Of a stretch of 64,000 bases of DNA, positions 1 to 27,370 are shown piece by piece. Under the pieces are notes generated by a model. That model was not told the origin of the DNA, did no database searches, and saw only the letters and a program-made list of their open reading frames with translations. The stretch comes from Prostheceraeus crozeri (lineage: Eukaryota > Platyhelminthes > Polycladida > Euryleptidae), in NCBI GenBank assembly GCA_907163375.1, contig CAJQUW010006351.1, positions 124,001 to 188,000 of the forward strand, in the 5' to 3' direction. A program made the translations under genes and the position numbers. Each line of letters starts with the position of its first letter. Within the stretch, counting starts at the first letter, position 1.

Positions 1-250
1 AGGAAAGTAGCGACTTACCATTTTAGTTGGATAATAGAATAGGGAACTCAAAGTGTTCTTTGAATAATTCTTCAAATAATTCTTCATTATTAACCAGTTC
101 TAATTGCATGCATTGAATATTTGTAATAGGGTAAATTATTGATATATACTTTGAGGAGGTATCCATAATGAAGGTGATGAGGCGTCTTCCCATTTATCAA
201 AACATGAGTACGTACCTACCAGACCTTGCATAGAGAGGAAAAAGAAAATA

Positions 251-777
251 TTGGCTACGCGTGACATGTTAAGCATTCCCATCGTGAATAGGACAACATC
301 ACAGCAGGACGGACTCATTTATTGTGCGGGTTCAGCCATTTCAGCCTACTTGAATAATGTCAATAATTGTATGGAGTGTGAAAAATCATTATGCGCTAAT
401 TCTCCATTAGACTCTTTTACCCAATTCCGTAAGTTTGACGTAAATTCCCATCTTCTATATCCAAATGAGACATTATTATCGTTTTTATAAAACTAGAGAA
501 TTTCTTACATAGACAATTGAGATTTCACATAACCAAAAGAAATATTGTTCAGGAAATATTAACAGCAACAGCTAATGAAGTTCATAATCACACTGTAAAT
601 GCTTGTGAAACACATTTAAGAATTTTTGATGAAAGTCTACGCAGAATATGGATAAGAAAGTCGATTCGATTTTATTGTCAATTATATGAGATAAATGAAG
701 CCAAAAAAAGAAGAGATCAAAGAAAGAGAAAAATTTTGTCTAAGTCATATGAAAATAATAAAATGAGACAATCATAA
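251..777 (+). pseudogene. C-terminal remnant of a DNA-transposon transposase
   Basis: Two abutting open stretches in different frames (251-490 and about 481-777) look like one transposase tail. The first has a Y-C-A-G segment, then C-M-E-C and a second cysteine, then a hydrophobic Y-P-N-E-T-L-L segment. The second continues with K-L-E-N-F-L and ends in a basic tail. This order (aromatic-AG, CxxC, L-YP..L, L-E-x-F) recalls the C-terminal part of P-element/THAP9-like and related transposases. A single one-base shift near 485 separates the two parts. No upstream DDE or THAP region and no terminal repeats are visible, so this is a truncated relic. The superfamily assignment is uncertain. Confidence 0.4.
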
Positions 778-1948
778 GTAATTTTATTGTCTCTAACACG
801 ATATATAATTTTATTCTAATTTGTGAATTCCACCTGTTTATCACTTGTTCATCTGTCACATTTCTACAAAAACATATGCAAAAAAATTGTATTTATATCT
901 TTCATGCACATGACATTTCCAGAAAATAATTGCTATGCACATTTTTTTATAATTTCATAATTCCCTATGTATTATTTACATGTATTATTATAAGTTCATC
1001 ATTCAGAATATGCTTCCTATATGCGTTTACCTTTAATGCATTGCGCTTTTGTTCAATTACTTATTTGTACTGACATGTATGCCACATTACGAGTCTTTCT
1101 TAAACTAAAATAATTCATATCCTTGTTATGTTTTCCAATTTAAAATCTTTCTTATTGAAGTGACATTAGATCTGTTTTTATTTCGTGATGTCATCATTAA
1201 GTTTTATTGAATTTGTGTCGTCCAGTTCTGTTCATCACATCAGTTTGATTAATGTGAAGCAAAACTGGGCAACAATGAGCCGGTTGGAACCCGGTGATAC
1301 CCCCACCAATGAGTGGATAATACTGAATGATTTTCAGGGGGACCCAGTGCTATGCTTTTGAACTTCTCAAACCTTACGTATTCCTTAACATGCTATTTTT
1401 CTTTTCAGTTTAATTTCATCGACAATCGCTATAATGAAGGTGCGATCGTATGAATTCATTATCTCAGAAAAAAGGTAATTTGATGTTTCTTGTCAGTCAA
1501 AAACAATAAATCGTATTGTTCAACACTTCATCATGATTAAAGTATCCAAAACATTTATGTATCAATATGACCTGCCTTCTTTCCAGTAATGCGAAATTCG
1601 ACTTATTTCTGTGTCATTTCTAGATTCTATTAGATCTACAACTGTGTATAGCTATGACCTTAATCTTAGTTCCATAGTTTTGACATAGCTATTCAGTCAA
1701 TTTCATTCAATATTTCAATACTCTTCTATAATCAATTGAGATATCAAATAAAGTTGCTTATAAGAGCTGGCGAAAAAGTAATATCATAGATGTCACCACA
1801 AATCATGCTTTGATTGTACTTTGAGGGAACTAGAGAGAGAGAAAATGTGCGTCCGTCACTCGTGTGATTCAACGATGGAATGATTCTCACTGTGGAAGGC
1901 TCGCTATTTATATAGAAATGCTTGATTCTCATTGGATGATGATCCTCA
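778..1948. other. AT-rich stretch without a recognisable gene
   Basis: Only short open frames are present on either strand. I see no splice-site-bounded coding segment, tRNA or terminal-repeat pair. Confidence 0.5.
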
Positions 1949-2950
1949 TTGGACAATAACATCAAGCTGATTCCAAATATGGCCTCCGTTTACCAATCCG
2001 AGCCTTCATTCGCCCGCTGGAGCTGTTTCTTGGAAAATTCTAACTCTGTCGTTTTTCGTCAATCTCCCAAAATCTTAAATGGCATCTCACATCTAAACGA
2101 AAACAGATATGAACAAGCCGCTTCTTTCAGTGAATTTGTCTCACTCTTAGCTTTCAAACGAGCTATTGCACGACTTTCTACGATCTCTAGAACCAAAGTT
2201 GGAAGATCGGTGCCGGGGGGGGGGACGTCAGCGAAACTTTTTCTCTCCGATTGCGTTCAAATTCACCATACTGATGCAGAATTTCACGCTGAATCCGAAT
2301 CTGGCCTCCGTTTTCCCATCCGATGCCTCGTTTTGGCGCTACAGCCCAAAACGTCCAAAATTCTAACTCTGTCGTTTTTCGACAGTCTCCCAAAATCTTA
2401 AATGGCGCCTCACATCTAAACGAAGACAGATATGAACAAGCCGATTCTTTCAGTGAATTTGTCCCACTCTTAGCTTTCAAACCAGCTATTGCACGACAAA
2501 ATCCGCCCACTGGAAGCCAAGATCGAAGCTACCTCTCCCGAGGGGGGGGGTCAGTGAAATTTGATGAAACAAACTTTGGTGAAGGTCCCAGGTCGAAATG
2601 ACACACTTTGGAAAATTTTCAAAATTTTAACCATACAAAGTCACTCTGACACTTAGGATTTTTTCAGGTGAGCTCCAACCTAAAATCTTGTAACAGCTCT
2701 AACTTTTGAACGGCTGGTCCGATTGACTCGCAACAAAAAATGTCGTCGAGCAGTTTTTTCTCCTCTTTCAAACGAGTAGCTGTAAGACAAAATCCGTCCA
2801 CTAGAACCAAAGTTAGAAGATTGCTGTCGGGGGGGGGGGTCCGTGAAATTTGATGAAAAATGTTTTGGTGAAGGTCCCAGGTCGAAATGACACACTTTGG
2901 AAAATTTTCAAAATTTTACCCATACAAAGCCACTCTGACACTTAGGATGA
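1949..2950 (+). repeat. Tandem array of diverged 290-325-bp units with poly-G runs
   Basis: Related units follow each other. The phrase CTGTCGTTTTTCG recurs at 2045 and 2369 (period 324), and GAAGGTCCCAGGTCGAAATG recurs at 2581 and 2870 (period 289). Each unit has a run of 8-11 G followed by a GTCAGYGAAA-like tail (near 2213, 2540 and 2828). Open frames across the array come from the repeat and differ between units, so they are not treated as genes. A reverse-oriented copy of the same family lies at 57990-58740. Confidence 0.8.
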
Positions 2951-2970
2951 GCTACGACAGTCCACCCTCC

Positions 2971-3058
2971 CAACCTGGCCGGCACACCACGCCAACCTGG
3001 CCGGCACACCACGCCAACCTGGCCGGCACACCACGCCAACCTGGACAGCACATCACCG
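2971..3058 (+). repeat. 22-bp minisatellite, four copies
   Basis: Three identical 22-bp units starting with CAACCTGGCCGG lie at 2971, 2993 and 3015. A fourth at 3037 has five differences. The GC-rich array stands out from the AT-rich surroundings and is followed by two more G-run motifs near 3080 and 3140, so it appears to belong to the same repeat complex. Confidence 0.85.
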
Positions 3059-3580
3059 CGCGCTACGACGGCCGGCCAGAGGGGGGGGAGTCAGACTCAA
3101 AGCACCACGGCGGCCGACCACGACACTCTGCCGTTCCAGAGGGGGGGACGTCAGCGACGGCGGCCATCTTGCGCTATCCAGAAGTGGAGTTTTACTTACT
3201 ACTTACGAATATTTCGAAAGAAAAAAACACCCTAGATCATGTACGTACATTTATTTGTATGCATATTCTAAGAAACAAAATGTAAAGCTCACCGCACTTC
3301 ATCACAGATAGACCAATATGATAGCAATTTGTCACAAAATGTGAGCAAGCTCCCTTTTCCAAATGTTCCAATTGATCATCAAATTGACTTCAATTATTCC
3401 ATTTTCATTGAGTCAGGCATATCGCATTGACGCGGTGTTCAAATTTGAATTCACAAGCTATATGTTCCTACATGTGTAGCTAATTTCATGATGGTTGGTA
3501 TGCTCCTCGTATCCGGTAGTGGGTAATTCAAGGGAAAATATATTTCTGCGGATACTATAATGTATTAAAATACAAATAAC

Positions 3581-3617
3581 GCCCGACGTTTCGCTGTCAA
3601 CCAGCTTGATCACGAGC
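3581..3617 (-). ncRNA. Hammerhead-ribozyme-like motif, left arm
   Basis: This is the exact reverse complement of the motif at 3774-3810 and would be formed by transcription of the opposite strand. The parts are described in that entry. Confidence 0.45.
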
Positions 3618-3773
3618 AAAATTTATAATGGCACAAAGGTGATAAAAACTGGAAACGTGCGCAGAATGGAGTTACACGTCAGTGCGGGGTAGTCCCGTGA
3701 TTAATCAAGGTCCCTAAACATGTTAAGGGGATAATTTATAAATTTATATTATAAAGGGGATGTTATAAATTTT

Positions 3774-3810
3774 GCTCGTGATCAAGCTGGTTGACAGCGA
3801 AACGTCGGGC
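3774..3810 (+). ncRNA. Hammerhead-ribozyme-like motif, right arm
   Basis: In order: helix I 5' strand GCTC (3774-3777), core GTGATCA (3778-3784), one extra A, helix II GCTG/CAGC with a 5-base loop (3786-3798), GAA, then A-C/G-T as a 2-bp palindromic helix III, C17 at 3806, and helix I 3' strand GGGC (3807-3810, pairing with GCTC with one G-U). The canonical core is CUGAUGA; here positions 3 and 8 are swapped to G and C, which would keep the known 3-8 base pair. Hammerheads with very short helix III, thought to act as dimers, are known from Penelope-like elements. Activity is unproven. Confidence 0.5.
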
Positions 3811-3954
3811 GTTATTTGTATTTTAATACATTATAGTATCCGCAGAAATATATTTTCCCTTGAATGTGTAGCTAAGTTTCCAAATGAACATAGATAATGG
3901 ACTTTTATACATGATATATGTATAATCATGGACATCATGCGCTGACCTGCAAAA

Positions 3955-4494
3955 ATGGAGGGGACATCGCCAATCGGCACAATACCATACGAAATGTCGT
4001 GTATGAATGCTGCAGTCGATCGTTATTACAACCAGTTAGAAAGAGGCAGTGGCTTGAGTAATCAACCAAAAACTCGCCCAGCCGACATTTTGCTCCCTGA
4101 TTGGTCGTTGGGAAGATCCACCGCGATTAATGTGACGGTCGTACATCCGCTCAATTTATCAAATTTAACCGGAGCGAGTACGACTGTCCAGCATATCACA
4201 GCAGTTGCACAAGCTCGGAAGCGTGACGCCAACATAGAGAAATGCCGGGAATTAAATTGGCAGTGCCTCCCCTTTTGCTTGACAGCATATGGAGCTACGG
4301 GTGACGAAGCCATGGAATTTGTGTCGCGCCTAGGGACCAGAATAGGAACACAGACCGGGGTGACTGTCCACGACGCCATTGCTTCTATTAGTGGGAAGAT
4401 ATCTGTTGCGCTGGTAAAGTGCAATGTCAAGGCCATTTTGAAAAGAACCGAGGCCTCCGTTGGTCGAAGCGAGATCTTAAGGACCTTGACTTGA
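3955..4494 (+). CDS. Orphan ORF resembling a transposon-borne PD-(D/E)XK-like C-terminal domain
   Basis: A 179-residue frame opens with ATG at 3955, with an in-frame stop a few codons upstream. Residues about 62-85 read R-P-A-D-I-L-L-P-D-W then N-V-T-V-V-H-P-L, a pattern I associate with a C-terminal nuclease-like region found in metazoan retroelement-type ORFs (usually RPADv..P.W..G...DVTV.SPL). The usual D before VTV is N here, and the later VET segment is replaced by L-T-A-Y, so catalytic positions appear lost. No reverse transcriptase, exon structure or tail is seen nearby. It is probably a truncated transposon piece that has kept its frame; a domesticated exon is less likely. Confidence 0.4.
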   Translation: MEGTSPIGTIPYEMSCMNAAVDRYYNQLERGSGLSNQPKTRPADILLPDWSLGRSTAINVTVVHPLNLSNLTGASTTVQHITAVAQARKRDANIEKCRELNWQCLPFCLTAYGATGDEAMEFVSRLGTRIGTQTGVTVHDAIASISGKISVALVKCNVKAILKRTEASVGRSEILRTLT

Positions 4495-5549
4495 TTACTT
4501 TTTTTAAATTCATCTTTGACTTTGACGTGTTCTCCTCTTTTTTCGAATATACATGATCAAAGAAATCGACAGCAGTTAATTAAGGTGATAGAAATCGAAC
4601 AGCACCATAATTAGGCTTGCGAAATTCAATGACACATGTTAACCATAGAAGTCAATGCACGCTTACAGCTATCGTGCAACTCAGATGATTTGTAAACCTG
4701 AGTCAATATGAAGAAATTTACTTTCAATTTTAAGACATGAAAACTTGACATTGCTGTATGCCTTTTTTCATTTAGAGATGATTCTTTCTAAATGGATTTT
4801 TGCAGCCTCAATGTTCACAGCGGCAAATGCTGAAATGATATGAATTAAACGTTAAACAGCGTTTGAACAAAATACAACTATATTTAAATTTTTGGATGAT
4901 CTCTGGCCTACCAAATATTTTGCTTACTTTTAAAGAGCGTTAATTAACACATCAGCGAAGCTTTGTACGGATCAGTTGATGGAAAATTGACTAAATTACC
5001 GCTTTCGAGGAGGTATTTCGCTAAAAATGAATTTGTCATTTGAATATGTATTACAGTGAATTTAGAGAATCAACCACTCAAAAGTCAAAATCGTGAAATT
5101 GAAATTTTGGCATTATCTTTGTGTGACAACAATCGTTTATATGGGTGTCTTGTTGCCACTTAGTGTATAGCTGCAGCAGAATATTCATAGAGCTGCAGCC
5201 TCATAGACCCTGGCATTATGATTGATAATTCTAAAATTGACCTTCGCGCCAAGTCCTAGGTAATAACACGTGTAAAAGTAGTGTATTCACATGCAAAGAT
5301 TACACGTATATGTGGGTAGGCGCATCGCCATGATACCGTGCACGGTATCATGATTTTTCGGTTGTACTCGATTCATTGAACATTTTAGAAAAAACTTACA
5401 CTGCTCTCTGCATAAGCGGGGTAGTAGTTGAGCGGAGATTTCTTCTCACTTCATTTATCACTTAAGACGAGCAACAGGGTAAGCTCATCTAAGCATATAA
5501 GCAGCTGCGATGTTTTTGTTATCTTTTTAATAGGCATGTAGTGTGCACC
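4495..5549. other. AT-rich stretch without a recognisable gene
   Basis: No coding segment, RNA gene or repeat pair could be supported. A small palindrome, TACCGTGCACGGTA, is present near 5335. Confidence 0.5.
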
Positions 5550-6343
5550 CCATCAAACTCATCGGCAAAATGAAGTTCGGGATGATTCTTACCGCATATA
5601 ATACATACATGAATGTAAAAGAAACAAATGGGAAAATTTGAAATATCGGATATCCTTCACTCGGAATATGAACGACAAACAATGGACAGAAGCTAAAATT
5701 ATTTATGCATTAGGCCTATATACCAGTATGTAGAACGGACTCGCTTGAAATCCAAACAATATTTTCCTCTTACAATTAATTTTGCTGGTCCCTTCTCCAC
5801 AGTTCATGAGTAAAGATATTCTTGGCTCCATTCTTTGGTAATCTGCTTAAGCTTTATCATTCTAAAAATAAACATATTTGATCTAACGCAATATTTGACT
5901 GTTTTAAAGAAAATACTTCCGGTTTTTATCATGATGCTCGTACATCTTGAGTGATGATGTTAAGGCGTCAGTGTCGATTCTAACATTAAAACTCATCGGT
6001 GACATGAAGTTCGATTTAATCAATTCTTGCTCTCCTACAAAAGAAATAAATGGGAAAAATTGTAAATATCGAATATCTTTTACTTGGAATATGGACGACA
6101 GATACTACGGACAGAGTTAAAATTATTTATGCATTACAGAATGGACTCGCATGAAATCTATGCCATATTTTTCCCGCATAGCCGCAGAGTCTCTTAGTTC
6201 TATTATTTGGTCATAGTTTTACTTGGTCTGTTATCGTGTATTATCCTAAAAATAAATATATTTGATCCAACGTTGACTTTTAAAGCAAATATTTCCGGTT
6301 TTTATTATGATGATCGCTCATCTTGTGTACTGATATTTCGGCG
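5550..6343 (+). repeat. Old tandem duplication of a roughly 400-bp segment
   Basis: Segments 5550-5967 and 5968-6343 match in the same order with many substitutions and indels. Both contain ACTCATCGG followed by ATGAAGTTCG, then AAAATTATTTATGCATTA, then a closing block with TTCCGGTTTTTAT. Similarity looks like roughly three quarters by eye. Neither copy has coding potential. Confidence 0.7.
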
Positions 6344-6406
6344 TGAGAAAAACTGGGTTCCATAACTTACAAAATTATCACCAAACAACTGTCTTATACT
6401 TGCTAG

Positions 6407-6571
6407 GTGAAATACACTTTGATAAAAAAATAGACGTGAGAAAAATACAGACCATTGACAGGCTAGTTTGTAAATACAGACCAAGTGGCAACCCTGAGTC
6501 TAATCAATCATCCTTCAGTGATTTGATTAATGGAGTATGTCTTCTAACCTTGCTGCACGAATATTCTGCTG
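6407..6571 (+). CDS. Possible exon with a CH-domain-like segment
   Basis: An open frame follows an acceptor-like TATACTTGCTAG and contains F-S-D-L-I-N-G-V-C-L-L-T-L-L-H-E-Y. This resembles the D-L-x-x-G-x-x-L-x-x-L-L-H-x-Y core of calponin-homology domains such as the CAMSAP type. A weak donor-like GTTAAA occurs after the S-A-D codons, and an in-frame stop soon follows. No partner exon was found in the window. It could be an isolated exon of a plus-strand gene or a chance frame. Confidence 0.22.
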
Positions 6572-6579
6572 ACTGTTAA

Positions 6580-7467
6580 ACTAGAAAATCGGTCAATTCA
6601 AGCTGCTTATATCCCGATGGGCTGAACAAACTTACTTGATATAAGAGAATTCAAAGCAACACTATATGAAGCACAGAGCCTCAAGCTATTTCTATTTTCT
6701 ACATCTTAATTCAAAGATAATTTTCGTGTCTTCATTATTACAATGGAGCACTCAATAAATAGTTTGTTGCATTTTCCAAGTAGCCTCCACAGAAAATGTC
6801 CTAACCAAATTATTTCATAATTGACAAAAAGCTCGAACAAATCCGAATATTGACCAGAATTCCGGACGTCTGGCAATCATGCCTTGAACAAATAGTTTTG
6901 TTGTTGCGTTTGAAATATGTTTAAACAATCTCCTGTAAATCAAAATTATTCGTATTTTGAAACTTCTGAAAAAGCACTTGTATTCACAAAGTACTGAGGA
7001 CTTTCGTATTTGTAGATGAATGCAAATTTTCATTCATAATTTGTCATTCTGAAATAAGGACTTGTGCATGTATTTGCGCCTTAGAAATGTGCACATCTGT
7101 ATGAATCATCGCGTCGTGCCTTATTTGCAATCAGTGTACATTTCCAGATATCAAAAGTGGTGAAACCTTCCTCCTTCATGAATGTTGCCGAATGCTAGGA
7201 TTGTCGACTTGTATTGTAGGCCGAGGTATTAAAAAAATCAGTAGTAAGTAACCCCTACCTGTGGCTGGATATGATTAAAAACACGAAAGAAGCAGAACAG
7301 TATGTCAAATAACAACATTATAAATCAAAAAAGCTGTGAAACCATTGATGGGAAAGATGTTGGAGTTGCGCATGTCAAAACAAGGTAGCACTGTAACATA
7401 AATAGCGGATTCCTATCAGATGTCGAGTAGTACATCGCAATAAAGCAGAACTTCGGTTCCTTGTGCA
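6580..7467. other. No recognisable gene
   Basis: The region between the possible exon and the presumed 3' end of CHMP4 has only short frames. Nothing could be identified. Confidence 0.45.
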
Positions 7468-7473
7468 TTTATT
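7468..7473 (-). promoter_or_regulatory. Candidate polyadenylation signal of CHMP4
   Basis: AATAAA on the minus strand, about 333 bases past the CHMP4 stop codon. It is a plausible end for a 3' UTR of about 350 bases, but the motif is common in AT-rich DNA. Confidence 0.35.
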
Positions 7474-7805
7474 TTACCGAATAACGAATAATACTACAAC
7501 TTGTTAAGAAATTTGGCGACAAATTTGTACAGAAGATCCTTTCCAATGTACATGTCACTATCGCACACGATCTGATTTCAAACCAAGACGCCATAAATAA
7601 TATGTACACGGACACTGAGTAGTGACACCAGGTTAGGAAAAAGGAGGTTATCGTACGAATACGAACGACAATCGATGGCGAATCTGAAGATTGAGGTGGA
7701 GTTCATAAGAAGATAAGGCTCCGAAATCGACGGATGCATCAATCCATTTGAATGATAACTGCGTGGTGGGATTTTGCACGCTTCCTAGTGGAGAACTTGC
7801 TGTTG

Positions 7806-24565
<16,760 letters not shown>

Positions 24566-26061
24566 AGCTATAGCTTTTCCTAGTTCCAGATGTAGCAACA
24601 GATGTGAAGATATATTTAAATTAATAGTGAGATATGTACAATCATAATACCAGATACAAACACAGCAATTATTTTCTTCATGGATATTGGATGATTGTTT
24701 CCCTTTCATTTCAACCACTTCAACACGATTTTTCCAAGCACATAGCATGCTGAAATATGATCACATTTAAAGCAATTGGACCGATATCTATATCCATGCA
24801 TAGGCGAAAAACCAGATGAAGTGAAAATAATCACAACTTGAAAACAATGCACGAATGTCAAAAAAAACAGGGTAGAGGTATGTTAAATGATTATGGAAAA
24901 ACAATGATCAACGTGCTTTATAGCAAACTAATGTAAACAAACACAGAATGGTTTAATTGTTCAATTTTTACTGTTGTAATCAACATAATTGAGAAGACTA
25001 GTTCCTTCTATTTCCCACGTTTTGGGAATCTTCAGGTTCAGTGATTGAGTGAAATGTCAATTTTGTCCATTATCGGCGGATGGCCAGAAAATCTTCAACT
25101 GACTACTTTCATACACAAAATAATACAATTTTGTGTTGTGTTTTACTATAATATTATAGTAGCATCAACTTTCCATTCATTTAACAGTCATATGATCGAG
25201 TCGTAAACTGAGGAAATCCATCTGTTTTTTTTTGTCCTCAATCATACATTGTTTCAACGTTAAAATTCGATTGAAACTACATGAATTTAGCAAATACTCA
25301 ACATGATGAAAGGACGTTACTATTCGCTGATTTCAACCAAGACTACTCGTAAGTAAATAGGTTTGCCATTGCTATTTGTCCTTGTTATTCTCATGTCATC
25401 GGCACCTTAACTTGCATTTGGCGAGAATATTGGAAAGCGAGAGTTTTTCCACCATACACTAATCTTAATCATGCTAATAATAATGAAATTGTTGTCCAGA
25501 AACGCAGGCATGTTTCAATTTCGACGTTAATGTTTTTGACTTATTTTTCTAGGAGAGCAGTTGTCAAACCTAGAGAACCATCGCACCCACACATGTTAGT
25601 CATATTGATATGCTACCTTGTATCCAAGCCATTTGCACGATGCTGAAATCCCAGTCGTTGGCTGTTGTTAAACTGTCCTCGCGTTTCTCGAAATAGCCGT
25701 GATGTCCGTTGACCATGAATAAAACGGTATAATATATTTATGGATATATTTAGATGCCGGATGTGAAATAGAATCACTTATTCCGAAAATCCACACGCCG
25801 AGCTTATGACACTGTTACCGAATGGTCTCTCAACTTTGAAAGTAATTAGGCTGCATCATTATTCATTGAAGCGACTGAATACAGTTAGATTTTTATGCTA
25901 TTTGCCTTTGCCGTGCAATGAAGAAATTCAGAACAGCTTTTGACATCAACTTCCTTCCAACTAGTTGGAAAAGCAGTTAACGATGCTCTGGCGGTACCTG
26001 TGTAAACACCCTAAATGCAGTGCCAATTGCGTCGCGAACGAAATCAAACCCAACGTAACTA
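24566..26061. other. Upstream region of CHMP4
   Basis: This should contain the CHMP4 5' UTR and promoter, but no TATA box, initiator or CpG-rich patch stands out. No other gene is seen. Confidence 0.4.
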
Positions 26062-26067
26062 CAACTT

Positions 26068-27364
26068 CTGGCCTCCCACTCGTCCTGATATTCTTGAAAT
26101 TTCGAAAACTGTCCTGATTTGTCCTAGCATATGACGTTTTGTCCCGAAATCCTGAACTGTGACGATTTTCTTGCAGTTTTTGCTACAGATCAACATTTTG
26201 CGAAAATTTGAGTTGTTAAAGGAACATGAATTCAAACGATTGTTGACATGAAATGGTTCCTATCGTAGTAAGTTTTTGACCAACTTGATTTTTGCTTTAT
26301 GTACTTTTAATTAGGACCCAGTAGGTATAGAGTCTTGAATTCTCTTGACAAAAGTTGAGATGGGCCCAATTTGATGTTTCACCAAATTCCGAGGTAAAAA
26401 TCATTGACAAAAAACTTCTAATAATATAATATAACATGGAAATCGGAATTTGTCGCATGGCATGAATCAGATGCAATATACAATTGCGAGCAAATTGAAA
26501 AGTTGATCACAGAAAACCAGTTCTGTGATACTACTTAGCTTGTCACAGTGGCATACGATCGACAACTACATTAAGAGGAGCATAGGGATACTGATGCGTT
26601 AACTTCTTCGCATGGCAACGCAATACTACCCGAAAGAGGATTTTCGGTCAACAACCTGTTGTCAACCGATAGGATGTCGCTGAGCGAGGTCTATATTATC
26701 AAAAAGGATTGTCAAGGATGCTATTCGCTTATTTGGTTCCGTGACTTCTGTACCTATCACAAAGAAAATGATACAATCAGTTAACAGAACTCACTATGAA
26801 TATACTCGTCATCTCAAAGATGAAAAAGAGAGAAAGCGCTTAGAAGATAAAAATCAGTAGATGATGAATTAAATTTAAGGAGATTAGAGCAAATCAAAAG
26901 GAAAACCCAATTACTGTCCAGAACATTTGAATGAATAAAAATCATTTGAATCTCGTCACAAAAGTAAAATGGCTTGTGCAAAGCGATTAATGGCCGAACG
27001 CTCGAGTTGCACAAGTTGTGTTATCCGTTGGTAATGATAAGCTGAGTGAAACATGTGTGCAATTATAAAAGATTTGTGAAGCCAAAGAGCAACTAAAAAG
27101 GAAAATATTCAACATAGAAAACGAACGTGAAGTAAACCGTGTTCTTCCAAAAAAATTAATACTTTGTTATAGTGCTGAAAAACATGAACTTCATATCGTT
27201 AAAGAGAATATTTGTTTAATTTCATTTGTTCATGATTGTTTGCTTATAATAAAAGGGTGGCTAAAGAGCAGCTGTAAGGGGTGGTGGAGCCTGCTGCGAA
27301 AAAATGTCCTGAATTGTAATGATTTTTGTGTCCTGAAATTTGAAAAAGTAGCGTGGGAAGCCTG
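26068..27364. mobile_element. hAT-like non-autonomous element with 6-bp TSD
   Basis: The left end is CTGGCCTCCCAC and the right end is GTGGGAAGCCTG, inverted repeats with two differences. CAACTT flanks both sides (26062-26067 and 27365-27370). The motif GTCCTGA is repeated near both ends, as expected of subterminal transposase-binding repeats. A Lys/Glu-rich frame near 26.8 kb is too broken to assign. The 1.3-kb length and lack of transposase suggest a non-autonomous copy. Confidence 0.65.
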
Positions 27365-27370
27365 CAACTT

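Larger units (their letters stand above)
3526..3865. mobile_element. 340-bp foldback element with perfect 103-bp inverted arms
   Basis: Bases 3526-3628 and 3763-3865 are exact reverse complements over 103 bp, separated by a 134-bp spacer. The arms begin ATTCAAGGGAAAATATATTT. No clear target-site duplication flanks it. Each arm carries a hammerhead-like core near its inner side, and the phrase GCGAAACGTCGGGC is of the kind found in terminal repeats of Penelope-like elements. It may therefore be a short non-autonomous derivative of such an element with inverted terminal repeats, or a MITE. Identity of the arms suggests recent insertion or arm correction. Confidence 0.85.

Noticed and set aside
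1949-2601. Overlapping frames of 66-150 codons on both strands
   Set aside because: They cross tandem-repeat units and G runs, and related units do not keep the same frame.
5325-5350. Palindrome TACCGTGCACGGTA as a regulatory operator
   Set aside because: A short isolated palindrome in non-coding AT-rich DNA has no context to support a function.
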